64,000 nt of DNA from Nymphaea colorata (taxonomy: Eukaryota; Streptophyta; Magnoliopsida; Nymphaeales; Nymphaeaceae), in NCBI RefSeq assembly GCF_008831285.2, contig NC_045138.2:11732571-11796570 (forward strand). Reading direction: 5' to 3'. The notes under the pieces are model-generated. The model had not been told where the DNA came from and did no database searches. It saw only the letters and a program-made list of their open reading frames with translations. This document shows positions 46,103-63,351 of the stretch, one piece after another. The first letter of the stretch is position 1; every line of letters begins with the position of its first letter. The translations under genes were made by a program, and so were the position numbers.

Positions 46103-46777
46103 GTGGAGAGATCAAATCCTGAAACCTTAGAGCAGGCATATGTGGCAGCCGAGCGCTTGGCCGACACCCAACGCAGAAGCTACACAGATACCTTCAAGTC
46201 TACGAAGGAGTTTGACCACAACGGTAAGAGGGAGGAACGACGAGACAACAAAAATGAATCGTCGTCCCAGAAGCCCACCGAGAGAAAACCCTTCTTTCGC
46301 AAGGACAACAATGGGCCACCAAGAGAAGTGACTTGTTGGGTCTGCGGAGGAAGGCACTATACGCGTGTCTGCTCAAAACATGTGAGACCTACTGAACAGG
46401 CCAATGCCGTGAGGGCTACCGAAGGCGGGACTGAAGAAGGGGAAGGATCGAGGATTGGTGTACTTCAGCTTCTCAACTCACTGAAACGTGAAGAGCAAGC
46501 CAAGGTCACAACGATACCTTCCAGGGAACTCATGTACGTTGAGATTTTGGTGAACGGAAAGCCTACGATGGCTATGATAGATACGGGTGCCACACACAAT
46601 TTCGTCTCAGTTGTGGAGGCGAAGAGACTAGGCCTCACCCTTGAGAAGGGAGAGTTTCACATGAAGGCAGTCAACTCAGAGGCAAAACCCATCCATGGAG
46701 TGACCCGGGATGTGGTTGTGAAGATTGAGAGTTGGTCAAAGAAAGCCAACTTCTCTGTGGTCCTGATGGACGATTAA
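46103..46777 (+). pseudogene. gypsy gag zinc knuckle and aspartic protease
   Basis: Continues gag after one stop codon: EQAYVAAERLADTQRRSY, then the CCHC knuckle CWVCGGRHYTRVC, then the protease with AMIDTGATHNFVS (DTGA active site intact). A stop at 46775-46777 is followed by MILGMELLSAAKMVPMLD, the normal continuation of the protease fold. Two single stops are therefore the only visible damage in gag-protease. Confidence 0.9.
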
Positions 46778-46780
46778 CAG

Positions 46781-47600
46781 ATGATTCTTGGCATGGAGCT
46801 CCTTAGTGCAGCAAAGATGGTCCCGATGCTGGACTTGCGTAGTGTCAGCATTATAGATGAGAAGTCTCCCTGCATGGTGCCAGTGGTAACACTGAAAAAA
46901 GACAAGGGCAAGGTCGCGATGATATCTGCGCTTCAATTGAACAAAGGCCCGAAGCATGGCGACGGGATGAACTTGGTGGCAACCAGGGAAGTGTCTAAAA
47001 ACCCTCCTGGTTTGGTCCCAGAGGCGCTTGCGCCTGTCTTAGAGGAATTCGTCGGGACAACGCCTGCGAAGCTCCCTAGATGGCGGCCACCTCGGCATAA
47101 AGTGGGCCATGGCCCTACAAAATTGAAGAAACTTGCAGGTCGAAGACGAGGGTCGATGGAATTTCGAGCGAGTGACCAAGTCCTCGTAAAGCTTTACGCA
47201 GACCGGGCGGGCCTCTTTCGTGGGTGACGTTGAGCACATATCAGAAAGTATGAAGGGCCATTTACTGTGGTCAAGAGGATGGGGAAGCTAGCGTACAAGT
47301 TGGATCTCCCGCTAGACTTCAAGGCGCATCCTGTGTTCCACGTCCGCAACCTTCAGCCCTTCTATGCCGACACTGAAGACCCGGAGAGAAGCCAGCCGTG
47401 GCGAGAACCAATCTTGCAACGAGCTCTTTCGATCGGGAGGACCATCGACCGACAATTGGACCAGATCCTTTGGCACAAAAATCAACTACCGTGGCGAACT
47501 GAAGCGATACTTGGTCAGGTGGGTAGACGAAGACCAGCCAACAATGGAGTATGACTTCCATTTGAAGCGAAGTCATCCAGAAGATGTCAGGTTCTACCAT
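46781..47600 (+). pseudogene. gypsy linker and post-integrase region, joined by a deletion
   Basis: After MILGMELL the frame carries EALAPVLEEFVGTTPAKLPR, which normally lies just before the reverse transcriptase, then abruptly KKLAGRRRGSMEFRASDQVL and VKLYADR from behind the integrase core. The next part, YEGPFTVVKRMGKLAYKLDL then FHVRNLQPFYAD, is the chromodomain-proximal tail. The junction lies near 47110-47130. About 3 kb of polymerase and integrase sequence is missing relative to family elements. Confidence 0.88.
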
Positions 47601-47646
47601 GAAGCTGCTAACGCCGAGGACGGTGCTTGTTTTGAATGGGGGAGCC

Positions 47647-48047
47647 TGTTCCCCTGCGTCTAGAGTTTGTACAGTCTTTTGTTTTTGCTGTATTTGTTTT
47701 GCTTACGTTGAGTCTTGGTGTAAGCTTGTATGTTCACCTGTGTCGGAGCACCCTCCTAAAACGGCCCCAAGTGTAATATTGAGATTCATTGTTTTGGATG
47801 GTCGGCATGAGAATTCTGTAAGCGGCTTCGGCCTCCTATGTAAGTAAAGTTAAAAGCTTACTTGCTTCCCTCGTGATGTACTCATCTTGTTAAAGTGAAT
47901 ATATTGCGAGTTTTCTTTCTACACTCTTGTGTACTTTGTTTTTGAAAAGGCGTTCAAGTGATCTGCGCCCACTTGAACGAGGCGAAGGCTTGCGGCTTAC
48001 TGGCGAGATTGCCACGCCGCGCGGTCCGAAGGAGTCGGCCCGTGACA
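47647..48047 (+). repeat. 3' LTR of the gypsy element
   Basis: 401 bp, TGTTCCCC...GTGACA, about 96% identical to the 5' LTR by eye count. It is followed by AACAG. Confidence 0.95.
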
Positions 48048-48052
48048 AACAG

Positions 48053-48850
48053 ATCCTACTGGAGAAAATTTTAAAGGAGCAGAAATCTAAATTCTAGCAT
48101 AGCCATACCTGGCACGCACCCTTGTGAACGAGTATGCTTCCAGAAAAAAATCCATTGACCTGTTTTGTAATCCCAACAAACACCTTGAAATTCCACATGT
48201 GAATCGGCAACTCTGGTAACCTGATCCATAGTGGAACGTGGGCAGCTTCCTCAATCTTGAATAGCATGCATGGTTCCCATTTACTGGAAACCAAAAGTTT
48301 ACCCAAACCTTCTATTTCCCTGGTCGAAGAATAGTCTCCAAATCAATCCGCGATGACACCCTGATCAGGAATGTCCCCTTCTCCAAAATTATAAACCTGA
48401 TTGACTTCATAAATCCCTATGGTTGCCACAATTCATTGAAAATATCTGCAAACTCGATCTACACACTTGGTAATCCTGCAATTGTTGACCATTGAAAGGA
48501 CCGCAACATCAGTGCATGAGCCAGGGATCGTCTGTCATTAACCTCATAAATCTTCCAAATCAGGAAGCTCCAAATCTTCCTCCTATCCCTTGTTGTCAGT
48601 TTCACCTGCGCTTTCCACAATAGCTGCCCAACAACGGTGTCTTGGTGGAAACCATTAATCCCTCTCTTTACAACATCGCTTCTCTCCCCTTTCTTATGAT
48701 CCGATGCCAAAAAACCACGAAGTTCGCTAGGGTTTGGCGATGCCCTAGAGGGATGCCCAATGCCTCACAAGGGTTTCGACAAGGGATGTCAGAGCCCTTT
48801 CCAGTGCCTTTCCACATCGCTCCAGTCACCGTTCAATGTTAACTGTATAT
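48053..48850 (-). pseudogene. LINE ORF1 N-terminal part with DUF4283 (-)
   Basis: Reverse-strand frames 48710-48459 (IWSFLIWKIYEVNDRRSLAH, LMLRSFQWSTIAGLP) and 48306-48094 (HVPLWIRLPELPIHMWNFKV) match the DUF4283 region that begins ORF1 of plant LINEs. A frameshift lies between them. The 5' end near 48850 is approximate. Confidence 0.7.
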
Positions 48851-50228
48851 TCAACGTTACAATCATACTCCTAAAATTTCTTAAAATTGATTGTACATCT
48901 CCTTCACACACACATACACACATTTAAACTAAAAAAAAAAGCAAGTTTTGAAATATACTGATTGCATATGTATAAATTTCAAACAAAGCTTTGTCTTTTT
49001 TTCCAAATAATTTTCTTTGTTGATCACAATGAGTTGCTCCATTACATTTAAGTGTTTTTCAACTACGTAGGTTTTCTACAATGGCGAAGCAAACTCCAAC
49101 TTACAAAGCTAAATAACATGCTACGGAGTTGGATTTTAGAGTAGGATTAGCAAAAAAAATTGTTTTCTAAACAGAGAAACAAGTTGACCCAGCAGCAAGC
49201 ATTATTAGGCAGCACCCTTCAAATAGAGAAGGCCTGGAAACAGCTCCTCAGCTTGTTGAGAAACAGACAGAGGCTGCCGCTCCAACCCCCTTTTCTTGTT
49301 GGGTGTCTTCCCAACCAATCCTTTTTTTCTGAATTAGGAATTTGCTCCACACGAAGAAACTCAAGAGAGGGGCTGCAATAGACCCCGCACCCTGCTGTCA
49401 AAAGGGAGAGAGGGAGACTACTGAATGTAAATATGTCACTGACTGTATTTTCATTCATTTCCCTCACAAACTTCCCTTTTCTGGGCGGATTGACAATACA
49501 CATCATTTTCCTTTTCTTTGTCTCTCTCCTTTCATTTATTTCTTATCCAAACTCAGCTTTTGTCTAATCTTTTCTTTCCACTCCTATATAACTTGACACC
49601 CCAAACACAGGTTTGTCCATTCTTTCCCTTCATTTTCCCTCTCTTTTCCTCCATCCAAACATAGGATTAAGAGATTAAACCATGAGGTTTGATCGGTGGT
49701 CCCCCAACATTCTAAGGCTAAATTACATTCAGGTCAATAGATTAGAATCTATAACATACAACATCAAATCTAAAGACTAAAGAGCCCGTGCTCCAGCTTA
49801 AACTAGCAAGATGTCACCTTTCTCCACCGTCATCACTCCCGCACCAAGTCTCACATTACCAACATTATGACACTGGGTCATAAGAAACCAATAGTTTCAT
49901 TAAGACAATTCTTCAATACAATCTCTACACAGCAGACATAATTTAATACCCACCATAACTGTTTGAAAGAATCAACTTCAAGAGTTGACCACAGGAAACA
50001 CGTGAACAAGCAAAATGATAGAGAAGATCATTAGCCAATAGAATAATATTAGACTTGCTCAGAACCTGGTTGAAAGTAGTATGGCTACAAAAGAACCATA
50101 GCAATTTACCTCCTGCTATGGAGTTGCAAGGCAATTTAAGCAGTTAAGACTTGAAGAGTTACAAAACCATGAAATGGCAATTGCTTGCGGAAATTATTTC
50201 AGTAACATACTTTGAGCACCAAAATAAA
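48851..50228. other. Intergenic DNA between the transposon nest and the AdSS gene
   Basis: No gene or transposon end recognised. It includes the 3' flank of the adenylosuccinate synthetase gene. Sequence near 49590-49680 is pyrimidine-rich with ccaaacac/ccaaacat motifs that may be a decayed MITE. Confidence 0.55.
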
Positions 50229-55310
<5,082 letters not shown>

Positions 55311-55430
55311 GGTAGCAGCCACTCAGAAACAACAGAGAGAGGGAGAAAGAGAAGAGGACGTCACGTCGGCTACATATCAAAGAGAACGGGGCGCATCTGG
55401 GAATTATTTAGACGTATTTTTGAACATTTG
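55311..55430 (-). promoter_or_regulatory. AdSS leader and proximal promoter
   Basis: A CT-rich leader lies just upstream of the ATG. The repeated ACGT core GACGTGACGTC (reverse strand, 55357-55367) is a bZIP-type site about 50 bp before the start codon. No clear TATA box is seen; an AT-rich stretch (CTAAATAATT) lies at about 55405. Confidence 0.45.
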
Positions 55431-56161
55431 AAGATTCCCCTCGTCACCCATCAAGCATCCTCTTCTTCCCACATGCAAATCTTACAGTGTTGTCACAATC
55501 AAAGTCACATCAATTTCTTTCACCCGGTTGAAAATGAACTTTGGAAACTGCAGTTATTACGACTAGATTTTGAGATGAGGTGGTTTGGTATTACTGGAGA
55601 AACTGAGTTCCAAGTGGATACATTTTCCAAATTAAGTCATCAATTCAATTCCAATCAATAAGGTTGTGGGAAATTGAATAGGTAGCAGTGGATCTTACTT
55701 AGGATCAACACAGCAATCGATGAACTGAGCCTCAGCCCACCTGCTGCTGCAGCTGGAAGTCCTCCCACTGGAAGATGTAGAAATAAACACACTGAGATGT
55801 TGTTGTGGATTTTAATGAACTGAACAAAATGCATCAGTAGTAGAACTATGATAAAGTTAAGTGTAAAATGAGTAGACATTTTGGGTTAAATGTCGATAAG
55901 TGTAAAATCCTCCAAGGCATGATCGTACAAGAGCGGCGCTTTTGTTGTCAATCGCTCTTAACCCTAAAAAATCCACTCTTGCACTTTAGGTGCGTTTAAA
56001 TCCTTCAGATGAAAAAGTAACAAAGGCCAGGTTGAGCCAGAAAATTCTCGATAAAGGGCACACTGATTATAAAAACCTTTAATTTTTAAAGAGCCCCCAT
56101 CATATAAATAAAGTAAATTTTCGTGGAATATAATATGAGAATATAATTTTGACATTGTACT
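55431..56161. other. Intergenic DNA upstream of AdSS
   Basis: No gene recognised. It probably contains distal AdSS promoter sequence. Confidence 0.5.
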
Positions 56162-56429
56162 TAGACTTGGCAACGGGCCGGGTACCGCGGTCGGGTTGGG
56201 GCTGGGCCCAGGCTTGATGTGTGGCCCGGGTCGGCTCGGCTCAACAAGTTTATAAATTAAAAAATAATTTTTTAAATTTTTTAAAATTTAATAATATATA
56301 TTTTATTAGTAAAAATATATTTTATATTACTAAAAATTTATTTTATAATTAAAAAATATTTTTTATTATCAAACGGACCGGGCCGGGTTTCGAGCTTGAC
56401 GGGCCGGCCCGACCCGTTGCCCAGGTCTA
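56162..56429. mobile_element. hAT-type MITE, 268 bp
   Basis: The left end TAGACTTGGCAACGGGCCGG and the right end, read on the other strand as TAGACCTGGGCAACGGGTCG, are strong inverted repeats. Flanks attgtact (56154-56161) and attgtgcc (56430-56437) differ by two transitions in 8 bp. GC-rich arms surround an AT-rich core (56260-56370). Same family as the elements at 15726 and 25435. Confidence 0.85.
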
Positions 56430-59400
56430 ATTGTGCCCATGGCTACCTTTGGCCCCTGGTCGAGGAGGAGATGAGGAGAATAGACATATAACGCTTTGAA
56501 CATAGTTGATCGGGTTTAGTGGGTGCGCCCTTGTAGTTGTTGATTAGTTTGCATTTATGCACTTGTACATACACGACTTTCAATCCATTTCTCTCATAGG
56601 CACCATACAACCAGCATGAAGGAATACATGATAAGGTTTTTGTATATGTGATAGAAGTAACTTGCTAGCTCTATGAGAGGTGGAGTAGGAAAATTTTCAT
56701 GAAGGGAGTAGAGTTAAAGTTTCTAAATTTTGATAGAGGCTGAAATATCATTTTTCAAAACTTTTATATAGAACAACTAAAATTTATATGTAAATTTTTT
56801 AATTTTTTTTAGGGGGAAAGGGCTCCTGTGGGCTCCCCTTTGGCTCCCCCTAGCTCTATGTATGTAGAGGAGCTCATCAACAACTTTGAAGCTTGTCAAC
56901 TCTCTGCAAAATTTTGGAAGGCTACGATGAACAACTACTCCCTCAACTCCTTGAACCCCCATTATTCTTTCCTCGGATGAATTTGGATGTTGGACTTAAT
57001 GCGAGCGTATCTTATCCCATGTTTTTTGTTCTATATTTGCATATAATGCTAATGGAAAACAACCCTATTGAGGAATCCATATTAATGAAATGTGCACTAT
57101 GCCATGCATGGTCATTAACAAGCATAATGTTTCCAGCGAACTTATCAAATGCATCATGGCAAACCAATAACAAATATAAAAAGCGGCGAGTATATATCGC
57201 TCTCGTATTCAATAGATTGGTGATCAAATCTTACTAGTATTTATCTTCATCTCTATTAGGGATCATCATGAACATTGGTTTGTCAATATAACATGCATCA
57301 CTATTAGCCATTTATGCACTATTGAACTCAGTTAGCCAATTGCATAGCCCAATATCAACGGTAGATATCTAATAAATCATTTTCATTAACTTGTATTCAT
57401 TAAATCATTAAAAAAATCACTCATGTTTATTCTCATCCTGCATGATGTGAACTGCAATAAGAAGCCAGGTCTAGCACTCATCCGCAGCAGCACCAAGGGA
57501 GAAGATAGCTTCAATACATCATATTCAATTCAGCAATCGAATAGTTCAGACCAGTTAACAAAACTATATCCAACCTTGTTGTAAACACCACAAATTTTCA
57601 CACTTTTTCATATTCTCATTTTACCCTATTTGGGCTATTTCTCCTCCCATTTTGAAACTGATTTTGAAGATATTTCAAGGTATGTTGGCTCTTTACCTAT
57701 GAATTGCTATAACCCACTATATGTTAGCTTATGCAGGATTCAATCACCTAGAACCCAGTGAAGCCATAGCCCTCTAGTGTACTGCCCTTACCTTTTTACG
57801 ATTTTGCTCCTCACCAATAGGAGACCTTGGAAACCCTGAGAATTGTTCAAGCTAAGCTCAATTAGGATGATTCCTAGCTTAACTTACCCTTATGATGTGT
57901 TGAAGTCGGCATACCCCTTGCCAAGCTCACCCTTGTGCACTCTAACTCAAATTAGCTCACGAGAGCCCTCTAGGAACTAGCTCTTGTCATTTTTATCTCA
58001 ACCTGGAATCCTCTAACCAAGCTTAGGATAAGTTTACCTCAATGAGTTTAACTTAACTCTAGTTTGCCCTAGGCTGTAGTGCTCAATTTTCAGTTTTTGG
58101 TTTGTCTAATTCCAATTGATCACTCCCTCTCCCATTTGGCAGGATTTGAGCTTAATTTAGGCTCAACTATGTGGACTCCACTTAAGCCAAGCTAGGACCA
58201 AGCTCATCGAATCTATAACTACCTTACTCTAACTTAGTTTTAGTTCAATCATTCATTCAATTTCAGTTTACGTTCACTAAGGCTTATCCAGTTCAGATAC
58301 TTAACTGGACACTTACCTCATAATCTATCTGAGACCATTTCTAGTTGGATCAAATATGAATTTTCTTATTTCTTGGGTGATTCCTAATCAGATACAATTG
58401 ATTTAAGCATTCCCAGGTCCATTGGAGGTAACACATAATTATAATCATGTTTCCCCATGTTGCCCTCCATTTCCCCTTGTTGTTCATCCTACAAGCACTT
58501 GTGATTTTAGAAAAAACTTGACTTTTGGACAAATCTCTTGGAATTTTCTCATGAACTGGTGATATTAGGAGCATGCCCACGATATGGTAGAGCCCGATTG
58601 GCCAAAAATGCCCAAAATCTACGTTTTTATGCTACAGCCAAAATTGTCATTTGCTAGAAAAAAGCCTAGACTGTCAGTGTATTCTCATTTTCCCTAGGTT
58701 GCACGCATTACAAACCTAAGTCCATGAGTCATGTAGGTCTAACGTGTTGTTCATAGGCTCATGGAGGCCCACAAATTTCACCCATTATGGCTTACACCAT
58801 TCACCTTTCTCTCTTCTTCCTCCCAGCGTGGAGCTTCACGGCAACTACACTTCGTCTCTCTTTAGCTGTGCAGAAGGAAGGTCCACTAGCAACGACCAGA
58901 ACCCAGAAGTAGCATCGTAGGACAAGTCACCGCTTGGCATTCCCTGCCATCTCTCTCTCTTTCTCTCGCTCACTTGGGCTACGGTGCTGGTGTCCTATAT
59001 CTATTCTACTCATGCAAAGGAGCTCCTTCCCTTGTTAGGTACATCATTATTCTGGTGACAATATTCTTTTTTCTTCTCCCATTAAGGCATTGTCTTTTCC
59101 AGCACGTGACGATGACCTCTTCACCTCACACCGCGGCAGATAACAACAAAAGATTTTCCAATCGACATCTCTCGCCCTTTCCTTCTCTCTCTTTCTATCA
59201 TCCCTTCTCCGCTCTTATGGGTTTGCTTTGCTTGTCTTGATAACAGAATTGTGCAAAGCAAACTACTCTGCCCTTTCTTTGTTGTATGACTTACCATCGA
59301 CTTCTTTTGTTATATCCTGACGTTCTATACACGGTTGCAAGTAGAGCTCGCTCCCAAAGAGCAGCCATTTAGGTAATCAATTCTAGGTTTTTTGAGTTCT

Positions 59401-60399
59401 AATCCCTCCCCTTCTCTCTCCCCTTCCCTTCTCTACCTTTCTCACCCTTGCACAAAAGAATAAAAGAAAGGGAGAACATTACCGACAGTGAAACCCACAA
59501 GCTGGTTTTTAATAAAAAAAATTAGTGTTTATTGTTGTGTTTGATTTCGTTTCTTTGTTGGTGTAGACTCCAGTCCTTCTGTTATTCATTGACTTAGGCA
59601 CATGTTTCTTATATGAGAATGTCGGATGATGCTAATCTCAAATGGGTCTATTCTTACAGGCAAATATAAGAAAGCAATAGTTCCAAGCACCTTGCTAGTG
59701 CTATTTTCTGTTGAATATGTTAAAATCGACTGCATCACTAGGCTAGTGCAATTCCTTGTGCACCTTGTTCAATATGTTCAGGGTTTCTTGATTTCGTTAG
59801 ACGGTGGCTCAGAGTTTCAAGCTTTTGTTGGCACCGAGTTACTGCTTCAGTTCAGCAGCAAAGACTTCTTAAGTTGCAACATAAGAAGTGTGTTTTTCTT
59901 GGTAGCAAAAAGTATACTTTTAAGCATGCTTAGTCATGATTCGATTCTATTCACTGCTTTGTTATGTTATTGTTGTGCTTAGTCAAACATATTGAGCATT
60001 TGTTCTTATGGTTAGATTGGGTGCAAAAGTCATACACAAAAAAAAAAAATCCTAGTGTTCATACTTTTTATTATCCCTTTGGTGGTTGAATAGTTGCACT
60101 CCTTGTACAATCGACAAATATGAAACTAATCATTCTATTGTACGCTAAGCTCAAATGCGAACCAAGGATGGATTTTTTTTTTTTTTTTACTGAATTTAGT
60201 AGATACCTAAGTCCAATAGACCAACATATGATTACATGTAAAAATTATAATGCATTTTTATATTTTGTATATCAAAACTTGATCCAAGTTTGAGCTTGAT
60301 TAAGCAACATTCCATTAGTTGAAAATGGAAGTAGCTATACTAAATCTAAATGTTATTCATTTGAATCTCTCTCCAGTAAAATCATCAATATGATAGTTT

Positions 60400-60760
60400 T
60401 GAACTCAACTAAGGATGTCAATAGATCAGATTTGAATCAGATGCACCTTTTTACCATATTCATTTTTTCAAATATTCATATATTCAGATTCAGACTTGGA
60501 TTTGATTGTCGAAAAAAAAAGGCTATACCATATATGAATCTATCTTTTAAGTCTACATTCGAATCTAATCCAAATCTGACTTTTAAGTTATATTTGAATC
60601 CAAACTTTAAGTTATTTCTGAACCCAATCTGAATCTAACTTTTGAGTCATATCCGAATCCGATTGGAATATGATTTTTAAGCTATATGCAAATTTGATCC
60701 AAATCTGACTTTTAAATTCTATTTGAATTTAACCCCAAATCTAATTTTATTAACTAGTTA
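60400..60760. repeat. Degenerate array of tttgaatc/aatctgac-type units
   Basis: Variants of 'aatctgacttttaagttata' and 'tttgaatccaa' recur roughly every 27 bp, about ten times. It starts with taaggatgtcaatagatcag, which resembles a hAT-type end (TAGGGATGTCAAT), so it may be the subterminal array of a decayed element. No second end found. Confidence 0.55.
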
Positions 60761-61348
60761 ATTTTGAAATATATGTATCTACATTCATACTTTGAATCTT
60801 AGTCAAATTTAATAAAGTATGTCAAATACAAATTCTTTTAAATATGTATCAATATTGAAGTAACACAGTAAATAAAGAAGGAATATATTCAAGTTTCCTA
60901 CAAATTGTATTTTCACATCATAGTTAAGGAACTAACATATCCAATGAAGGCAAGTGCAACTACATGCTCAAATCATAAGTACCAAGCCATTTAGGTTGGA
61001 TCTTGGTGTTATATTCCATTGAAGATGGTAATAATTACCAAGGGAAAATTATCATACATTTTTACCAGTTTCTTGAACAAAATTGTGTGTAAGATGCTTC
61101 ATGTCTAGGCTGAATCAACTCCAAAGGTATGTATAGGACAATAAAACATTACCATCACTTGAGAGAGAATGAACAGTCAAATGTCTCAAACTAAAGCTTG
61201 CAAGGATTACAAATTTTAAGTAATAACAATCATAACAAGGTAATATATACAAAAATATACAATAAGCACCAACAAACGATACAAACTCATGCATAACCTC
61301 ACACTAGCCCAAATTTGACTGGTGGTATTTGTCAAGCTTATTTATTTT

Positions 61349-61352
<4 letters not shown>

Positions 61353-61396
<44 letters not shown>
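61353..61396. repeat. (GA)22 microsatellite
   Basis: Uninterrupted GA dinucleotides. Confidence 0.95.
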
Positions 61397-61398
<2 letters not shown>

Positions 61399-62398
61399 AA
61401 AAATAAAAAACTATGCACATCATCAAACTTCATTCTTTAAAGCATTCAAACTTTAATTTTCAAAATTGTACTTGTCTATTGTTCTTTAATGCAACAAGAG
61501 ACTAACGAGTCACTACTTGCCAAACTCAACAAGAAAACATCTTCACCATATAATACCAGCTTGCTAGGATTGCCTTTCAATGCCTCGACTTGCCTAAGTG
61601 GGTATGTTCTTCGCATTTTAATATATACTTCAACTATGTTGACACTATATTTAGGATAATGCTATCAAATTAACTTGCATTATGCAAAAGAAAGTTTTCA
61701 TTAAATAAAAATCTTAAACACAAATAACTATAGGTTTTAATTAATATAAAAAACAGATAAGTACAAAAATAATATATACCTCTAATTTATAACTTAGTTT
61801 CAATGTATGCAGATGCAAATGATGCTTCTTCTTCAGGCAAATGTGTAGGAAAGTCAAAATCATCTAACAAAAGAACACAATGAGAAGTGGAAAAATATGC
61901 TTAAAAACCTTATAATAAATTAATTACTTTTAGTTTGATCAGGTTTTGTGAGTTGCTGGCTGGGACAAAGGTCTAAGCTTAATTTTGTAAGGAGATCCTA
62001 GTTTTCCTTTCATAGATTGAAGACATTTAGGGTTGTTTGAGTTTCAAGTTCAATTTTTTTTGGTATGGAGTTCACTAGGAAGTTGTAAATCTAAATTGAA
62101 GGAACAATAATTTCCTTAGGACCTAGTTATTGTAAGCAAAGAACATTGTTAAATGGCCAAACCTTCATAAAAGGAACAACATAACAATTAGATTAGAATT
62201 CCATAAATTAGAAAAAAGCAATATCAAATTCCAACAAGATCACAATCTCCCACAGAGTGGTGCACGAAATTCTCTTGTTATCACATTCTTTTGCTTTCAC
62301 TTTTCCTTTTTAGCCATCTTAGCTAATTTGATAGAAGGTGGGCTTGCCAATCTTCTCCATTTATATGATGAAAAGGAAAAAACTTAATTTAAAGGCAC

Positions 62399-62614
62399 TG
62401 TTGAGGAATATTAGTTTAGGCATGTGAGTGGTTTATGGAATCTTAGGAAGTCAGTTTTATATTTTCTATTTAGTGTAGGCCCTCTTTAATGTTTCCTTAT
62501 TTTTGTCTAGACTATTTTTTGTAAGTTTGATATTTCTGCCTAATCCCTCTTTTGACGTGGGATTAGGGTTAGAATGGGATTACTTTTCTCTCTCTCAAAG
62601 TTGTTGTTGTTACA
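62399..62614 (+). repeat. 5' LTR of the 62.4-kb copia remnant
   Basis: Starts TG and ends CA directly before the primer site; the 3' half holds a ctctctctc leader-like tract. A 21-bp tandem repeat (63225-63266, gttgatttggtgtttgatata) lies in the untranslated leader downstream. Confidence 0.7.
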
Positions 62615-63351
62615 TGGTATTAGAGACAACACTTTCCAACATCCAACGATCAACGTGATTCTTTCCTGCGAGATCTCTTTTTTTTCGGTGTCACCTCTCT
62701 CAATGTCTGATATTATCCCTTAAACATCTGATTTTCTGGTCGACTGCTTAGAAATTAAAATCACTCCAGCCATGGTTGTGGTGGAGCCACATGCAAGTAT
62801 GGATATATAATGTGTGATTAGCCTTCCCAAGTGGATCGTTGATAGTTTGTCGTGGTTGTGATGAGTTTTCAAATCTGTTTGCTCCAATAAATTGCCCTAT
62901 AAATGTAGTGGGTTGAGTCTACTAGTTAAATGTTGTCACAAATAGATCTATGATTTATATTTTGCTATGATCAGGATTATTTATTGTAGAACCTAAGTTT
63001 ATTGTTCATGTATGGTGGCTATGGACTGTTTTGGGTCAGTGTGAAACGTCTTTTGTGCCTATGATTTGAATTTATAGCGAAATTTGCTGTTTAGGTGTAC
63101 TGGTTGTCGACTGTTATGTGAGTGCAAAATGTTTGTTGAGTCTATGATCTCAATTCATAGCAAATTCCTTGCTGAATATGTGTGGTTGCCTTAGGATTCA
63201 TCTTCCCATATATATATTTGTGTTGTTGATTTGGTGTTTGATATAGTTGATTTGGTGTTTGATATAGTTGAAGAGTTTGGTCTGATTATATGAGAAGTTA
63301 TATATGTATGCTTGTGCAGCATTTTCTGATCGTTGCGTTCACTAAATAAAC

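Larger units (their letters stand above)
44826..48047 (+). mobile_element. Ty3-gypsy retrotransposon with internal deletion (gag-protease only)
   Basis: Only 3222 bp between perfect AACAG duplications. LTRs at 44826-45238 and 47647-48047; primer site TGGTATCAGAGC at 45241-45252; purine tract aatgggggag just before the 3' LTR. Gag and protease are retained, but the protein then passes from a sequence upstream of reverse transcriptase straight to the region after the integrase core. Reverse transcriptase, RNase H and integrase core are absent. By eye the LTRs differ by about 16 substitutions (14 transitions) and a few indels over about 400 bp, so it is a moderately young, non-autonomous copy. 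Confidence 0.95.
36618..48850 (-). mobile_element. L1-type LINE (-) split by a copia and a gypsy element
   Basis: Pieces of one reverse-strand LINE lie at about 48850-48053 (ORF1 N-terminal part), 44820-42141 (end of ORF1, reverse transcriptase) and 37500-36618 (C-terminal zinc-binding region). The intervening copia (37506-42135) and gypsy (44826-48047) each have perfect 5-bp target duplications, so removing them rejoins the LINE. The endonuclease domain expected between ORF1 and reverse transcriptase is not recognisable in the few hundred bases available. The 3' end meets the tail of the (+) LINE; no A-tail is seen, so both outer boundaries are approximate. Confidence 0.8.
56438..62398. other. 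Intergenic DNA, no supported gene
   Basis: Nothing recognisable as a gene. 57780-58330 has repeated agctcaa/ttagctta-type text that looks like old transposon sequence. 58820-59240 is pyrimidine-rich. 60400-60760 is a degenerate short-period repeat and 61353-61396 a (GA)n tract. An open frame at 59626-59982 (118 codons, hydrophobic) has no family I know. Confidence 0.6.

Noticed and set aside
55311-55322. Longer AdSS start four codons upstream of ATG
   Set aside because: That codon is GTG; the first ATG is at 55310 in good context.
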